In this document: piece by piece, positions 1-10,483 of the stretch
How positions within the stretch are numbered: position 1 is the first letter of the stretch
Layout: each line of letters starts with the position of its first letter
Source of the DNA: Melanopsichium pennsylvanicum
Taxonomy: Eukaryota > Basidiomycota > Ustilaginomycetes > Ustilaginales
Direction of reading: 5' to 3'
NCBI GenBank assembly: GCA_900208305.1
Contig: OAPG01000013.1
Location: 62,001 to 126,000 of the forward strand
Length of the DNA: 64,000 bases
Position numbers and translations under genes: made by a program
Notes under the pieces: model-generated
Told to the model about the DNA's origin: nothing
Databases searched by the model: none
The model's input: the letters and a program-made list of their open reading frames with translations, nothing else

Positions 1-843
1 CATATCATCAGCTTCGAGTTCCTCTGCCATGTCGTCGGCATGGTCTGCGACAATTGCTGGCTTTGACAGCTTTTCGATTCGATCAATATTGCTGCTGCTG
101 CTTGCGTTTGCGTCCGCATCTCGTGCCGTAGCGTCATTTTTACGAAGTGTGGTTTCGTCGTGTGTGTTGCTATTCGGATCCGCTTGACTCTGCCGCGGTA
201 CTGTTGCGTCATCAACTTCTTCCTCTTCTTCTTTTGTAGGGGCCTCGTCTTCCGCTTCATCTTGACGAAGCTTCGACAGTCTCGATTCCTTCCACTCTCC
301 ACCCAACACACTTTGAAAAAAGGGACTGGAAAACAAGAGTACGTGTTTGTGTACCCAGAACTCCACGTCGTCCACCCTGACCAATACATCGCCTCTGTTC
401 TCCGCATCACTCCTGAAAGTAGGGTGCACTCTGAATTCACCCTCACTTTCGCCACCATATCCACTCGCTGTAGCCGCGTTCGGGGTTGTGTGCGGACGTG
501 CGAGACCAGAGGACCACGTTTTGGAAGTCGAGATATTCTCTCGAGCCGGAACGGAATGGGCGGCGGTGGGAAGCGAGACGGCTGTGTGAAGATCCGACCT
601 CTGCCGTCTTGAAGATGCGTGATGAGCCTGCGCTGTGCGTGATGTGGTGCTAGCGGAAAGCGACGAAGAGACGGAGGTGGCACTGGGTGCGTTTGCGTTT
701 GCGTTTGCGTCCAGATGAGTGATCGTTGATAGACTTGATGGGGCGGACGAGAGAGTTGGTGCAAGCCGCGATATTAAAGCTGGGACTGGCATCGAATTGA
801 TGAGAGCTGAGCCCGGATTGCTGGCCATGTTGGGTGGAGCCAT
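1..843 (-). CDS. BTB/POZ-domain protein, 5' part only (runs off left edge)
   Basis: The frame is open from the ATG at 843 (ATG in the + strand sense of the complement) to the window edge, 281 codons, and an in-frame TGA lies just upstream at 867-865, which fixes the start. The first 150 residues are Ser/Ala/Thr/Pro-rich and include an Ala-Asn alternation encoded by a short hexanucleotide repeat near 690-712. From about residue 151 the sequence GDVLVRVDDVEFWVHKHVLL and the following FSSPFF match the first strands and helices of a BTB/POZ fold, a protein-interaction domain often used in cullin-3 adaptors or transcription factors. After that comes a long acidic, low-complexity insertion (about residues 192-280), so the domain is probably split by an insert, as is common in fungal BTB proteins. 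The rest lies outside the window, so partner domains are unknown. A LINE sits about 365 bp upstream of the start codon. Confidence 0.7.
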   Translation of the reverse strand, partial: MAPPNMASNPGSALINSMPVPALISRLAPTLSSAPSSLSTITHLDANANANAPSATSVSSSLSASTTSRTAQAHHASSRRQRSDLHTAVSLPTAAHSVPARENISTSKTWSSGLARPHTTPNAATASGYGGESEGEFRVHPTFRSDAENRGDVLVRVDDVEFWVHKHVLLFSSPFFQSVLGGEWKESRLSKLRQDEAEDEAPTKEEEEEVDDATVPRQSQADPNSNTHDETTLRKNDATARDADANASSSSNIDRIEKLSKPAIVADHADDMAEELEADDM

Positions 844-1195
844 GGTTGGAGTGCTGCAATCAGATCACAACGTGTTCTGGCAGCGTCGTGATCAACTACG
901 ATCCAGATGAAAACTATTTGCGTCTAATTAGACGGAAGCTCGCATCTGATAAGCAGACGACGACCGTACCGCATACCACTACCGTACGCCTCGTAGCTCA
1001 AGCTGGAATCGAGCTTGAATGTTACAACGAGTCAGGATCGAAAGAGAGGTGTCAATGGCGTAAAGAGAAAACGAGGAGTTGGTCTGCTGTCTAGGAAAAG
1101 GGTCCAAGGTGCACGGACTGTCAAAATCGGTTGCATGCATGCAGAAAGCGAATCCAGTTGAAGGGACTACAAAATGATGCAGATAAGGTTGAACA

Positions 1196-1208
1196 ATACA
1201 AGAGGGGG
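1196..1208. repeat. LINE target-site duplication, 5' copy
   Basis: The 13-bp ATACAAGAGGGGG precedes the element and is repeated exactly at 7301-7313 after the A-tail. The neighbouring extra G at 1209 makes the exact 5' end uncertain by about one base. Confidence 0.88.
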
Positions 1209-1396
1209 GAACCATCACCGATTCTTGGTAGCGACCCCTTGGTTGGCCTGCTGGTTCCATTCCCTTACGATCTTCTCACTATCTCTCCACCCTTGCCCCT
1301 CTCTATTCACCACCAAACACCTGCCTCACCACGGCCGTGTGCTGTGTCAAAGTTTCGTACCATTTGCAGAATTTTGTCGCGCATACAGCCAAGGTC

Positions 1397-2680
1397 ATGA
1401 TGCAGCCCAGTTCCAGCCCCGATGCACCAGTTGCGCCCCCTCCCGACCCTCCGGTGGACAACACCCTACCTGCGCTTGTTCCGGCCCCTTTCGACAGCAG
1501 CTCAGCAGCCACGGACATCGAACAAGCGGTCATAGCCTTTAGAGCCCTGTTTGCCGACAAAAGGACTTTGAGCCGAGCTCAATGCGAGCGCTTCGCCGAC
1601 CAAATTGCCGCCCTTGTTGGACCTCTTAAACGAGACGCCTCGCTCGAGAAGAAGATCGACAACCTTGTCTCTGAGGTCCGCTATGCCAACGCTAAGTCCC
1701 TCTCCGGGCTCGGCGCCATCATCAAGGAGAATACAAGGAGCTATGCACAGATTGCTAGAGCCGGAGTCACCGCCACACCAGAAGACGGCGCCATCACTCA
1801 CAACACCCCTAAGACAGCACGTTTTGCCCCACACCATCGAGTCATTCTCAATTGTCAAGACCTCCATGAATCCAATACTATTTTTGCCCTCTCTAATGTG
1901 CGCCTACATGAAGCCGTAAGCCCTGTGATCCTTGCCCACACAGGCGCCAAGGTCCACGAGACCGTGCGCCTTGCTAGCAAGGACATTGCCATTATCTTTG
2001 AGACCAGCGAAGGCGCAGACTCCATCCTGATGGCGGACAACTCCTGGCTTCCCAAAGCCTTCCCGGACGCCGACACCCTCCCAAAGATCAATAAGCCTGC
2101 CCTCCTGTCTAACCTTGCCGTTGTTGTACATGGTGTCCCTGCGCCCAAGGGCCAGCTCGACCCCACTGCGCACCTGGACCAGGTTGTCTCCGACCTAGAG
2201 TCCTGCAACAATGTCAAATTCACCAACTCACGGTGGCTTGTAGGACCTCAGAAGGCGAGCCTTCGGGACTTCACAAGCATAGTCCTCCAGGCCGAATCCA
2301 AGATTGTGCGAGACAACATCCTTAAGAACAAGAGGTTCAGCCTCGACCATAGGGTCCTCACAGTGGACACCTACCGCCCCCCCTTAGGACGGCCCCAACA
2401 ATGCTCCAAGTGCTGCCGCTTCGGTCACATTGCAAAGAACTGTCGAGCAGCGCCTGTTTGCGGCCACTGCTCCAGGCCTCACCTTACCAAAGACCACCGC
2501 GCATGTAGCGCCTGCACGCACGAAGGCAGTGGACTTGGTACCTCATGCATGCACCAGCGCCAGCATTGCCCCAACTGCGGCGAGAACCACGAAGCAATGA
2601 GCGACTTCTGCCGCGTTAGACTAACTTACCTGGCCAAGTTCAACAACAGCCTCCGCCACACCCCAACGCAATACGCATGA
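1397..2680 (+). CDS. LINE ORF1, Gag-like RNA-binding protein with zinc knuckles
   Basis: ORF1 is intact, 427 residues from the ATG at 1397; the frame is open further upstream but only with a GTG at 1337. The N-terminus is Pro/Ala-rich, the centre (about residues 130-320) looks like the RRM-like fold region of LINE ORF1 proteins, though I did not verify this. The C-terminus has cysteine knuckles: a classical C-x2-C-x4-H-x4-C (CSKCCRFGHIAKNC) near residue 335, followed by two further Cys/His groups (CGHCSRPH..., CPNCGENHEAMSDFC). Such proteins coat the element RNA and act as nucleic-acid chaperones in the retrotransposition particle. The stop overlaps the ORF2 start in an ATGA (2677-2680), a layout compatible with termination-reinitiation. 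No disabling change is visible in this ORF. Confidence 0.85.
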   Translation: MMQPSSSPDAPVAPPPDPPVDNTLPALVPAPFDSSSAATDIEQAVIAFRALFADKRTLSRAQCERFADQIAALVGPLKRDASLEKKIDNLVSEVRYANAKSLSGLGAIIKENTRSYAQIARAGVTATPEDGAITHNTPKTARFAPHHRVILNCQDLHESNTIFALSNVRLHEAVSPVILAHTGAKVHETVRLASKDIAIIFETSEGADSILMADNSWLPKAFPDADTLPKINKPALLSNLAVVVHGVPAPKGQLDPTAHLDQVVSDLESCNNVKFTNSRWLVGPQKASLRDFTSIVLQAESKIVRDNILKNKRFSLDHRVLTVDTYRPPLGRPQQCSKCCRFGHIAKNCRAAPVCGHCSRPHLTKDHRACSACTHEGSGLGTSCMHQRQHCPNCGENHEAMSDFCRVRLTYLAKFNNSLRHTPTQYA

Positions 2681-5600
2681 AAGTCCTCCAATTCAACGTT
2701 CACCGATCACCTGAGGTAATGCACAGCATCCTCAACGATCCCGCCATCCAAATGTATGACTTTCTCTGCCTGCAGGAACCCTTTGCCTCCCTCCCTAACA
2801 CCGTCTCCCATCCCCGTTGGCGCCTCTACGGGGACCCTGCCAACACAAGCTGGAACTGGGCTCCGGCCGCCCAGCCCTCCGCGCCTCTCCCAAACCGCCG
2901 CCGCACCATCATATATGCCAACCACTTGATCTCTCCCTCAGATGTCCAGCTCCATCCTCTCAACCATCCGGATATCCTTTGCCTGCAGGTCAACACCTTG
3001 GCCGGCTCGCTTCTCCTCGCTTCTGTCTACAACTCTCCCCAGTCGCAAGAACTCCTCAGCCCCTTAGCTACCTTGCTCCACGGGACCATTGCACAACCAT
3101 GTCTGGTCCTTGGCGACTTCAATCTGCACCACCCAGCCTGGGAGAGCGACACCACCTCATCATCTCGCCACGTTGATAGCTTCCTGGCCGCTTTGGCTGA
3201 AAGAGACCTGCACCTTTTAACCCCGCGCGACCTTGGCACCTTCCTGGGCCCGTCAGGCAGGTGTACTACCATTGACCTTGCTTTTGGTTGTCCAACTGTT
3301 GCGGGCGCATTACGCAGCATCACATGCCTGGACAACGACCATGGTTCAGACCATTTTGCAGTTGAGATCCACCTTGACTTGTCGCCCATGCCCCCTGCCC
3401 CTTCACCAATCAGCCTGCAAACAAAGGACGAGGCAGCGTTTGCCACCGCTGTGCAGCAGGCTTGGTACGCCAAACCCCAGAGCAACAGACCGCCAGCCTC
3501 TCTACACGACCTTGACGGCCATGCGGAAGCGCTGACAGATGCCATCCGCACTGGCTATAAGGCCCTTGCCGCTCCTATCAGGATTGGACCAGCAACCAGA
3601 GAGTGGTTTGTTCCCTCTCTCAAAGAAGGCTGCAGACTTGCTCACCAAGCACGGCGAGCGTTCCAGGCTGGTACCGGTACGCACGCCTCATGGAAGGAGC
3701 AACAACGCAAATACAAGAAAAGCATCAGGGCTGCAAAGCGTGCACACTCTCGCCAACGCCTGGATGAGGTCGCTGACCCTCGCTCTCTCTGGAAGCTTGC
3801 TAAGCTGGGCAACAACAGAGTGGCTGCTTTCAAGATCGCTCCACTACAGATGGCAAACGGTACGCTTACCACCTGCCTTGAGGATAAAGAGGCCGCACTT
3901 GCCAGCGAATTTCTACTACCGCCAAACCGTCCCAGCCCATCTGACGCCCAAGCCTTGCCCGCCTCAACTGCCGCCCCTTGGCTCCCCTTCACCACCGCGG
4001 AGGTTCAACAGAGGATCAATGCTGCCAAACTCCGCTCTGCCCCTGGACCAGACCTCATCTCGTGGCGCTTGATCAAGGTCTTAGCCGCTCTGTGGCCGGA
4101 TTTTGTTCCAATTGTCACAGCCTTCTTCAACAATTGCGCCATTTGCTTTGGACACCACCCACACTGTTTCAAGGTTGCAACTGTTGCCATTCTGAGGAAA
4201 CCAAACAAGAGTGACTATAGCAAGGCAGGTGCGTACTGGCCCATCAGTCTGCTCCCTGTGCTAGGCAAACTTCTGGAAGGACTTGTTGCCGGCCGTATCC
4301 TAGCCGAGGCCGAGACAAACAGCAACCTCATTGCTGCAGAGCACTACGGCGGTAGACCGGGCAGGAGCACAGAGGACGCCCTGATCCGCATCCATGAGTT
4401 CATCAGGCACTCCCAACAAAATGGCCTGCACTGCGCGTTAGTGGCACTTGATGTCAAGGGGGCATACAATGCCGTCCAGCCTGGCATTCTTGCCGACGCT
4501 CTGGCCAAGGCCAAACTCCCAAGCGCAGTCATCAGCTGGGCTACATCATTCATGGCGGACAGACGTGCATTGCTCAGACTTGAAAGCAGCTTCCTTGGCC
4601 CAATGCGGAGGGTAGACGTTGGCCTCCCTCAAGGTTCGCCCATTTCGCAACTCTTTTGGCTGATCTACAGCCAAGGGATGGTCGAACACCAACGCTTGCG
4701 TCGCACCCTCAGTATTGGCTGGGTTGATGACAAGACCCTCCTGGTTGCCGGGCCCATCGATACTCTCCGCCGCGATGTTGTCCGCGCTCTGGATCCTGCC
4801 CTTCAGTGGGCCCAAAGCCATGAGGCTGCCTTTGATCCGGCGAAGTCTGGTTATATGATCTTCTCGCCACGACACGCGCCTGCAAGCTTGGGTGACATTG
4901 ACCTAGATGGCCTTCGCCTGACACATTCTCCTTCGCTCAAAATCCTAGGCGTGACCTTTGGCCCCAAACTCTCCTAGACATCTCACGTGGCTGCAGTCAG
5001 CGCAAAGGCAACGAGAGCGTTAGGTACCATCCTTGCGTGGGGCAATCGCGCCTGGGGATTCAGATTCCAACTGCAGCGCCAACTGTACATCTCGGGCGTA
5101 TGGCCGATCATGTCATATGCATGCGCCGTTTGGCACAAGCCCAAGGCTGCCACTGCACTAGTCCAACCCCTCATTCGTGTCCAGCGAGCTGCCTGCATTC
5201 GGATCACTGGCTGTTTTTCTACCACATCCACAGATGCACTCAATGTAGAGGCCTCTTTGGCTCCGGTCCCACTGGCACTCAGTCGTGCAGCCGGCTTCAG
5301 CTTGGTCCGCTGGCTTGCACTCCCATCCTCGCACCCCAACCACAAGGTGACACAACGCGCTGTCCGAGTTCAGCCCAAGAGGCTCCAGGGGCCCCTTCAG
5401 ACGTGGGTCTGTCACTGGCCCAGACTTGTTGCCAGCGACGTGACCAAGAGAGAGACAAAGCCGGCCCCAATGTTGGCCATTCCATGCACTTTGGTTGCAC
5501 CCAGCAAGCAGGAGGCCATCTACCTACATTACGGCCTTGCCGCACAGTGCATACCATCACTGCGACATGTCTACACAGACGGATCACTCAAGAATGGCGT

Positions 5601-6435
5601 TGCCGCCTTTGCATACTTCTGTCAGGCAGACGGCCAGTCCCTCTTCCGACACGAGGCCATTGGTCTGGACTCCACAGTCTACCGCGCAGAGCTCAAAGGC
5701 ATCCGGGCAGCGCTTGAAGACTGGGTTGCGGATTCAGGTTTGTTTATTTTCTGCGACAACAGGGCGGCAATTGTGACCATTGGCCTACGCCCTTCTACCG
5801 ATCCAGATGTATGAGCCATCCAAGAGCTTGCATCGGCCCACAACGTTACCCTGGTTTGGATCCCTGGACATCATGACATTGCTGGAAATGAGGAAGCAGA
5901 CGTGCTTGCCCAGGAGGCAGCTGATAATGCCCTCCCCATGCCGGCTGAGCAAGCAGAGGAGTCTGCGCTGCGACGGCACATTGTGCAACAAACACTCGAG
6001 GCGTGGAAGCTGTCATGGGATAGGTCCCCCCATGGCAGCGCCCTCAAGGCCATCAACACAGTCAGGATTGGCCGCGCCTTTACCCTGTACCACCAGCTTC
6101 GACGAGGCCAGGCCTCGCTTGTTGCACAAGCCCGCACTGGCCATCTGGCCGTAAACGTGTTCCTGCATTCCAGACGCGTCCCTGGTGTCGAAACTGCGTG
6201 CAACCACTGTGGCAGACGCGACGACAGAAGCCACCTACTGCGCTGCCCGCACCTCAGGTTGGCTAAGGAGCGGCTGGAATTGCGGCTTCGCCAGGACCGC
6301 AGGCTGCAAGAAGGGGGCTCTGTTACCACTTTCAAAGTTGGTCTTAATGACCCAAGGTCAACAGCTGCATTTGCCGATTTCCTGGCAGAGCGGTTCCACA
6401 GTTACCGACCAAGTATTGCGCAGGCCCAAAATTAG
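2677..6435 (+). pseudogene. LINE ORF2, endonuclease-reverse transcriptase-RNase H, broken by two stops
   Basis: The frame runs 1,253 codons from the ATG at 2677 to the TAG at 6433-6435 but is interrupted in frame by TAG at 4975-4977 and TGA at 5812-5814; no frameshift is needed to read through. The apurinic-type endonuclease occupies about residues 1-240 (LQEPF, GDFNLHHPAW, SDHFAVEI). Reverse transcriptase follows at about 440-730 (APGPDLISW, LDVKGAYNAV, GLPQGSPIS, and WVDD at the catalytic box). RNase H lies after the first stop (VYTDGS, YRAELKGIRAAL, IFCDN, then WIPGHHDIAGNEEAD after the second stop). A C-terminal CNHCGRRDDRSHLLRC knuckle follows. Both stops are one C-to-T change away from Gln and Arg codons, and the RT motif reads YWPISLL where the family has YRPISLL, again C-to-T. 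The first stop leaves endonuclease plus RT intact in a 766-residue product. Confidence 0.9.
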
Positions 6436-7300
6436 ACGCGTCCTTCAACTTCTCCTGACTGCTACCTATGCGTTTAACCTGCCTTCCGCTCCACCATCTC
6501 CCCCAGCCTTGTTAGCCAGTTTCTTCCCCATCCCCTCAGACCTCAGTTCCCGCACCACACCATGGAGGACGTGCGCCGCGCCGCAGCTGACGCTAGGCGC
6601 TCTTGCCGCCACGCCCGTAAGCAACAGGGCTTTCTGCACTCCAACATCACTCGCCCAACAGCTGCCTGCGCATCCTCCCCAGCCAACAGGCCAGGCTCCC
6701 CACCGCGGCAGAGGTCAAACGCCCTGTACTTTGACCGCCCTTTTGCCATTGCAAAGGAACCCATCTGGGCGCCAGTTGAGCCCAACTTCTACGGCAAAAC
6801 GCGGCGCTCCCCTGGCATCAAGCGCAACCGCGGTCCTGGTAAGACTACAGCCACACCACCTTCCACGCCCTTGCAAGGTCAATCTGTTGCATGCCCACTC
6901 TCCATTGGCCCTTGGACCAAGACAAGCAAGCCCCACATGCCGCTACACCAGGTTTGAACTGGTGTTCATCTTCCCTTTTTCACAATTCCCATACTCAGGC
7001 AAGCCCGAGCGCGTACCGCCCGGGTCGCGCTTTAGTCCTACTCCCTCCGTCAAATTCTTTTGGCCAATCTCTTTGACGTCGCTTGGGTCCGCTAAGGATT
7101 TGCGGTTTTGCCTTACATTCTCCACCTTTTATCTGCCCAGTTTCTTGTCCTGCCCGCACCCTGCACCGCTGCTCCTTAGTTTCCCCGTTTTGCACTTCTC
7201 TGGCCATTTGTTCTGTCCTGATTAGTCGCGATTTGTAAGCCACCCGCATGGGCCTTTTTGGCCTAGGTCGGCGTATGAAATTAAAAAAAAAAAAAAAAAA
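6436..7300 (+). other. LINE 3' untranslated region and A-tail
   Basis: This 865-bp stretch between the ORF2 stop and the insertion boundary is C-rich on the + strand and contains no frame that resembles a protein family. It ends in an uninterrupted run of 18 A. Open frames that cross it are chance products of the stop-poor composition. Confidence 0.75.
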
Positions 7301-7313
7301 ATACAAGAGGGGG
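7301..7313. repeat. LINE target-site duplication, 3' copy
   Basis: Exact repeat of 1196-1208 directly following the A-tail of the element. The first A could equally belong to the tail. Confidence 0.88.
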
Positions 7314-7454
7314 AGAGATAGATGTCAGGGGGCGTTGTGCCAAACTCAAGCTTCGCGCCGAGATCCGCTGAAACCGTCTGTTTTAGCGTGTTTGAGATTG
7401 AGACCTGATAAGCAGGCCGGTTCTATTGTGTTTCGCTATGAGACCTGCTGCGCG

Positions 7455-8290
7455 ACTCTTGAGCTGACTGACCACTGTGAACACTCCGTTCAGAGGTAAT
7501 GCGGCTCGTCTGTGTGTTGTAAGACCTTCACGATGCACGAGTGCTCTTGATGCAAGGGTTGGTCACTGTCAGGGACTGCTTCGGATGGTCTTGAAGCTGT
7601 CGTGATAATGAATTGGCTACGGTGGAGGTTCCGTGACCGCGGTTGAGGTTCCGCCTACAGTTGAGGTGCTGTAGTGTCAGTGATGGTGCTGACAATCGTC
7701 GATGAAGCTTGTCTCCTTATACTGAGGAGAACACAGACACTGGATAGCTGCAATACCGTATGATTGCAGCTGCTGACGAGAACTATATACTGAGTAACTG
7801 ATAACGACTTGTAAAGTAAAGACTGGGTTAATATAAAGTAGAGTGGATGAGTCCCGCTCCTCCACGACTGTAAAGACTGTGTTCTTATATACCTATGGCC
7901 CTCCAGGGGCTCCCCTTTGTCCGCTATGACCCTGGTACACCAGAGTATCAATGGCCACCAGAGTTTCGACGTGTCCGCGAGCTTGGGCCCCGTGCTAATC
8001 AATGCCGACTGTCATCAACTATGACAACCACGAGCTTGGGCCCTGTGTTAAACAATGCTGACTGCCCTCAACTATGACAACCACGAGCTTGGGCCCCGTG
8101 TTAAACAATACCAACTGCCAGCAACCATGTCGCCCTTGAGCTTGGGCCCCGTGCTAACCAGTGCTGGCTGTCAGCAACCATGACACACACAGCGGACGGT
8201 AGCTTGGGCCCCGTGCTAACCAGTGCTGGCTGTCAGCAACCATGACACACACAGCGGACGGTCCTACATCATGTTGCACCCTTCCATCAG
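7455..8290 (+). repeat. Diverged dispersed repeat, copy A
   Basis: Shared blocks with copy B (9395-10440) include ACTGTGAACACTC[CT]GTTCAG around 7472 and 9412, TAAAGTAGAGTGGATGAG around 7837 and 10210, and CTTGGGCCC motifs. The two copies have the same orientation and order once the solo LTR inside copy B is removed. They could be old LTRs of one element or two insertions of the same family; no protein-coding remnant of a transposon was found between them, so the class is undetermined. Boundaries are approximate. Confidence 0.6.
7979..8262 (+). repeat. Tandem repeat, five units of 53-62 bp
   Basis: Units begin with GAGCTTGGGCCC or AGCTTGGGCCC at about 7979, 8032, 8085, 8138 and 8200. The first three steps are exactly 53 bp. 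The last two units are longer, sharing an extra CACACACAGCGGACGG segment, and are almost identical to each other, so the array looks to have expanded at its right end. Units differ mainly by C/T and A/G changes. Two degenerate units occur at the matching place in copy B (around 10275-10390). Confidence 0.8.
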
Positions 8291-8460
8291 GCCTCCTGTA
8301 CCAGACGGAGGCTGTCAGAGGGCGTTGCACTGATATCGGATGAAACCACGTGTTCTAGCGGATGTCAACCTGAAACCCGATAGAACACAGTGTTTCACCG
8401 GGTTTGAAATCCACCTCCGGTAACAATAGATACATAAAAAACAAGGTACAAAATATCATC

Positions 8461-8870
8461 TCATATACTTTGAAAATAACAAAAAGATCATGAGTGGAAC
8501 AGGGCTCTAATACTTGCGCCTGTTTCCCCATGGCTGATTGACTGTGATATGAAACAAGGAAAGAGAAAGCAAATTAAACATGAATGGTGCTGGTCAGAAC
8601 AAGGTCCAATGGACTTCACAACAGGGCAGGGATACAGTCACATACTAGACACTGTCAAAGATGCACAAGAAAAAGACAAAAAGGAAGAGAGGTCAGATAT
8701 GGTCAGTCAAAAATCAAATCACTTGCAAACACCACAAATATCTTTTACTTGCATGGAGACTGGTTATGATTGGGAAAGGGAGCAGTCACATGGCAGGATG
8801 GATTGTGCAGTGGATTCATACAGCTTGAGACAGGCAAGTGAAAATGGTGCTGACAAAGGAAATAGGTGCC
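8461..8870 (-). pseudogene. Inverted RPB2 fragment A (exon 1 end, intron 1, microexon, start of intron 2)
   Basis: Read on the minus strand this region follows RPB2 from about 16770 to 17203. The part matching 16912-17180 (intron 1, the 24-nt microexon and the start of intron 2) differs at only about seven positions in 270, whereas the adjoining exon-1 part (8783-8870) is badly diverged, with at least two deletions of roughly 20 bp or more. The splice donor GT is kept, but bases after it are changed. The fragment has no usable frame. It lies collinear with fragment B at 11800-12035, the two being separated by about 2.9 kb of repeats. Confidence 0.88.
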
Positions 8871-9394
8871 AGGACCCTGTGAAAGTTCACAGAGCAATGG
8901 ATTTGATTTTGAAGTCAAGATCACTTGATAAATGAAGGTTAGCTCAGTGAGTCAAGTGTAGTCTACAAGACCAGTCAACAAGTTGTGGACCAGTCACTTG
9001 CAAATGCAAGAGGACCCTGCCTTGGCGCACCCAATAAAGGGAGGAACTGTTGCCAATTGCTGACAAGGATGGCAATGACAAGTGGAACCATTGACAATTG
9101 CATCCGGCACCTACATATCACCTGCGCCGCCCATGTGACCAGCATGGCCAGTGCTGCAGCCCCCTACCTTCCCCTTACCTCCACAACCTCTAGTGCCTGC
9201 CTTCCTGGAGGTCATCAATTGTATTATTCAGCTGTATCAACTGTAGGGGAGCACCACTCAATACAAGTAGACTATCCCTGTTCACCATCATTGTGTAGAT
9301 ACCTCTCATGCAAGCTCTAGCCCTTCTGTACCAAGCCGCCCAGCATTCCTGCACACCAGCGGTATAAGACCCTTGGTGCTTTCTTACAGAACAG
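8871..9394. other. Unassigned sequence in the transposon island
   Basis: No coding signal, terminal repeat or homology to the rest of the window was recognised in these 524 bp. Composition is neutral and unlike coding sequence in the window. It sits between RPB2 fragment A and repeat copy B. Confidence 0.5.
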
Positions 9395-10440
9395 TATCAA
9401 GCTGACTAGTCACTGTGAACACTCTGTTCAGAGGTAATGCGGCCCATCTGGATATTGTACAACCTTCATGTTGCACAAGTGGTCTTGATGCAGGTTTTGA
9501 TCACAGTCTGAGTGTTAAGGCTGTAGGGTCTAGATACCGCGGGCGGCTACAGCCGGGATGGGGTCTACGGGTACGGAGAGGTCGTAGGCGTGGGCGACAC
9601 AGGCGGTCGGGGGTCAGAGCACACTACTGCATTGCTATAGAGCTAACTAGGTAATACATGCAACAAGGTCCGGAGGCAACCTCATGTCAGGCGGGGGCGG
9701 GGTGGTAAGGTACAGGAGCTATCGGCCACTTCCCACCGCAGCGTTACAATGTTAGGTTGCCGACGGTTGTATTCTACGTACGGAGGGGCCAGCCGCGGTT
9801 GGGCGGTAGGAGGATTGTATCAGGCCGACCGCTCCGCTGCGAGGGGTCCGGAGAGGGTCGGTTGGGGCCCGATCACGACGATCGCTCAATTGGGAGGGGG
9901 GCCGAGCACCCCCTCTTTGGACTCCGGTTGGTAGGCACTAACACTGAGACTTCTCCTGAGAGCCTAGGAGCTGTTGTTGCTGCTGACGTGACTGCAGTTG
10001 AGGCTCTGTTGCTGTAGTTGAGATTACACCTATAGTTGAGGTGCTGCAGTGCCGATAGAGGTGCTGACAATTGTTGGTGATGAGGAACTCCTTCAGGCAA
10101 GGAGAACACAGACACTGGGTAGCTACAATTTCACATGAGTGCAACTGTTGACAAGTACTAGAAACTGAGATGCTGGAAACAACTTGTAAGGTAAATACTG
10201 GATGTATGTAAAGTAGAGTGGATGAGCCCTGCTGCTCCACAACTGAGACCAATTGTGTTCTTACATACTATGTCCATCTTGGGCCCTCTCTCTGTGCTAG
10301 CCCCCCTAGTGTATGTGTGCCAGCATGTACACAAGCTTGGGCCCTGTGCTTACCATTGCTGGCTCCCAGAGTCAGTATCTGTGCAGCAGCCAGGCCCCAT
10401 ACATGCTTCACTATCTGTCTAGGCGTTCCATACCAGCCTG
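9395..10440 (+). repeat. Diverged dispersed repeat, copy B (interrupted by a solo LTR)
   Basis: This copy matches 7455-8290 in order and orientation. It is split at 9512/9944 by solo LTR 1, so its own sequence is 9395-9512 plus 9944-10440. Insertion of the LTR into it shows it is older than that LTR. The right end is approximate. Confidence 0.6.
9513..9943. mobile_element. Solo LTR 1 of an LTR retrotransposon
   Basis: The 431-bp element starts TGTTAAGG and ends CACTAACA, giving the short TGTTA/TAACA inverted ends typical of LTRs. It is flanked by a perfect 5-bp target duplication, CTGAG, at 9508-9512 and 9944-9948. There is no internal element on either side, so it is a product of LTR-LTR recombination. 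It closely resembles solo LTR 2 at 10484-10915. It is inserted inside diverged repeat copy B. Confidence 0.9.
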
Positions 10441-10483
10441 AGGCCTAGCATCCCTTATCAAGGCTCCCAGTAGCCTCTGACTG

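Larger units (their letters stand above)
1209..7300 (+). mobile_element. Non-LTR retrotransposon (LINE), full length but inactivated
   Basis: The element has the complete LINE order: 5' leader (1209-1396), ORF1 with zinc knuckles, ORF2 with endonuclease, reverse transcriptase and RNase H, a 3' UTR, and an 18-A tail at 7283-7300. It is bounded by a 13-bp direct repeat, ATACAAGAGGGGG, at 1196-1208 and 7301-7313, the target-site duplication expected of target-primed reverse transcription. The RNase H domain and zinc-knuckle ORF1 are reminiscent of the fungal Tad-like group, but clade assignment needs a phylogeny. ORF2 carries two in-frame stops, so this copy cannot be autonomous. It is inserted upstream of the BTB gene on the opposite strand. 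An intact duplication and A-tail argue for a fairly recent insertion. Confidence 0.92.

Noticed and set aside
6185..7225. 346-codon frame at the 3' end of the LINE
   Set aside because: It overlaps the RNase H/knuckle part of ORF2 in another frame and continues through the 3' UTR; Pro/Ser-rich translation of C-rich DNA.
7979..8262. Regular 53-bp repeats as a possible CRISPR-like array
   Set aside because: Units are contiguous whole-unit duplications without unique spacers, in a fungal transposon island.
8549..8935. 128-codon frame in the island
   Set aside because: The sequence is the antisense of the RPB2 exon/intron block, so it is pseudogene-derived and not a gene.
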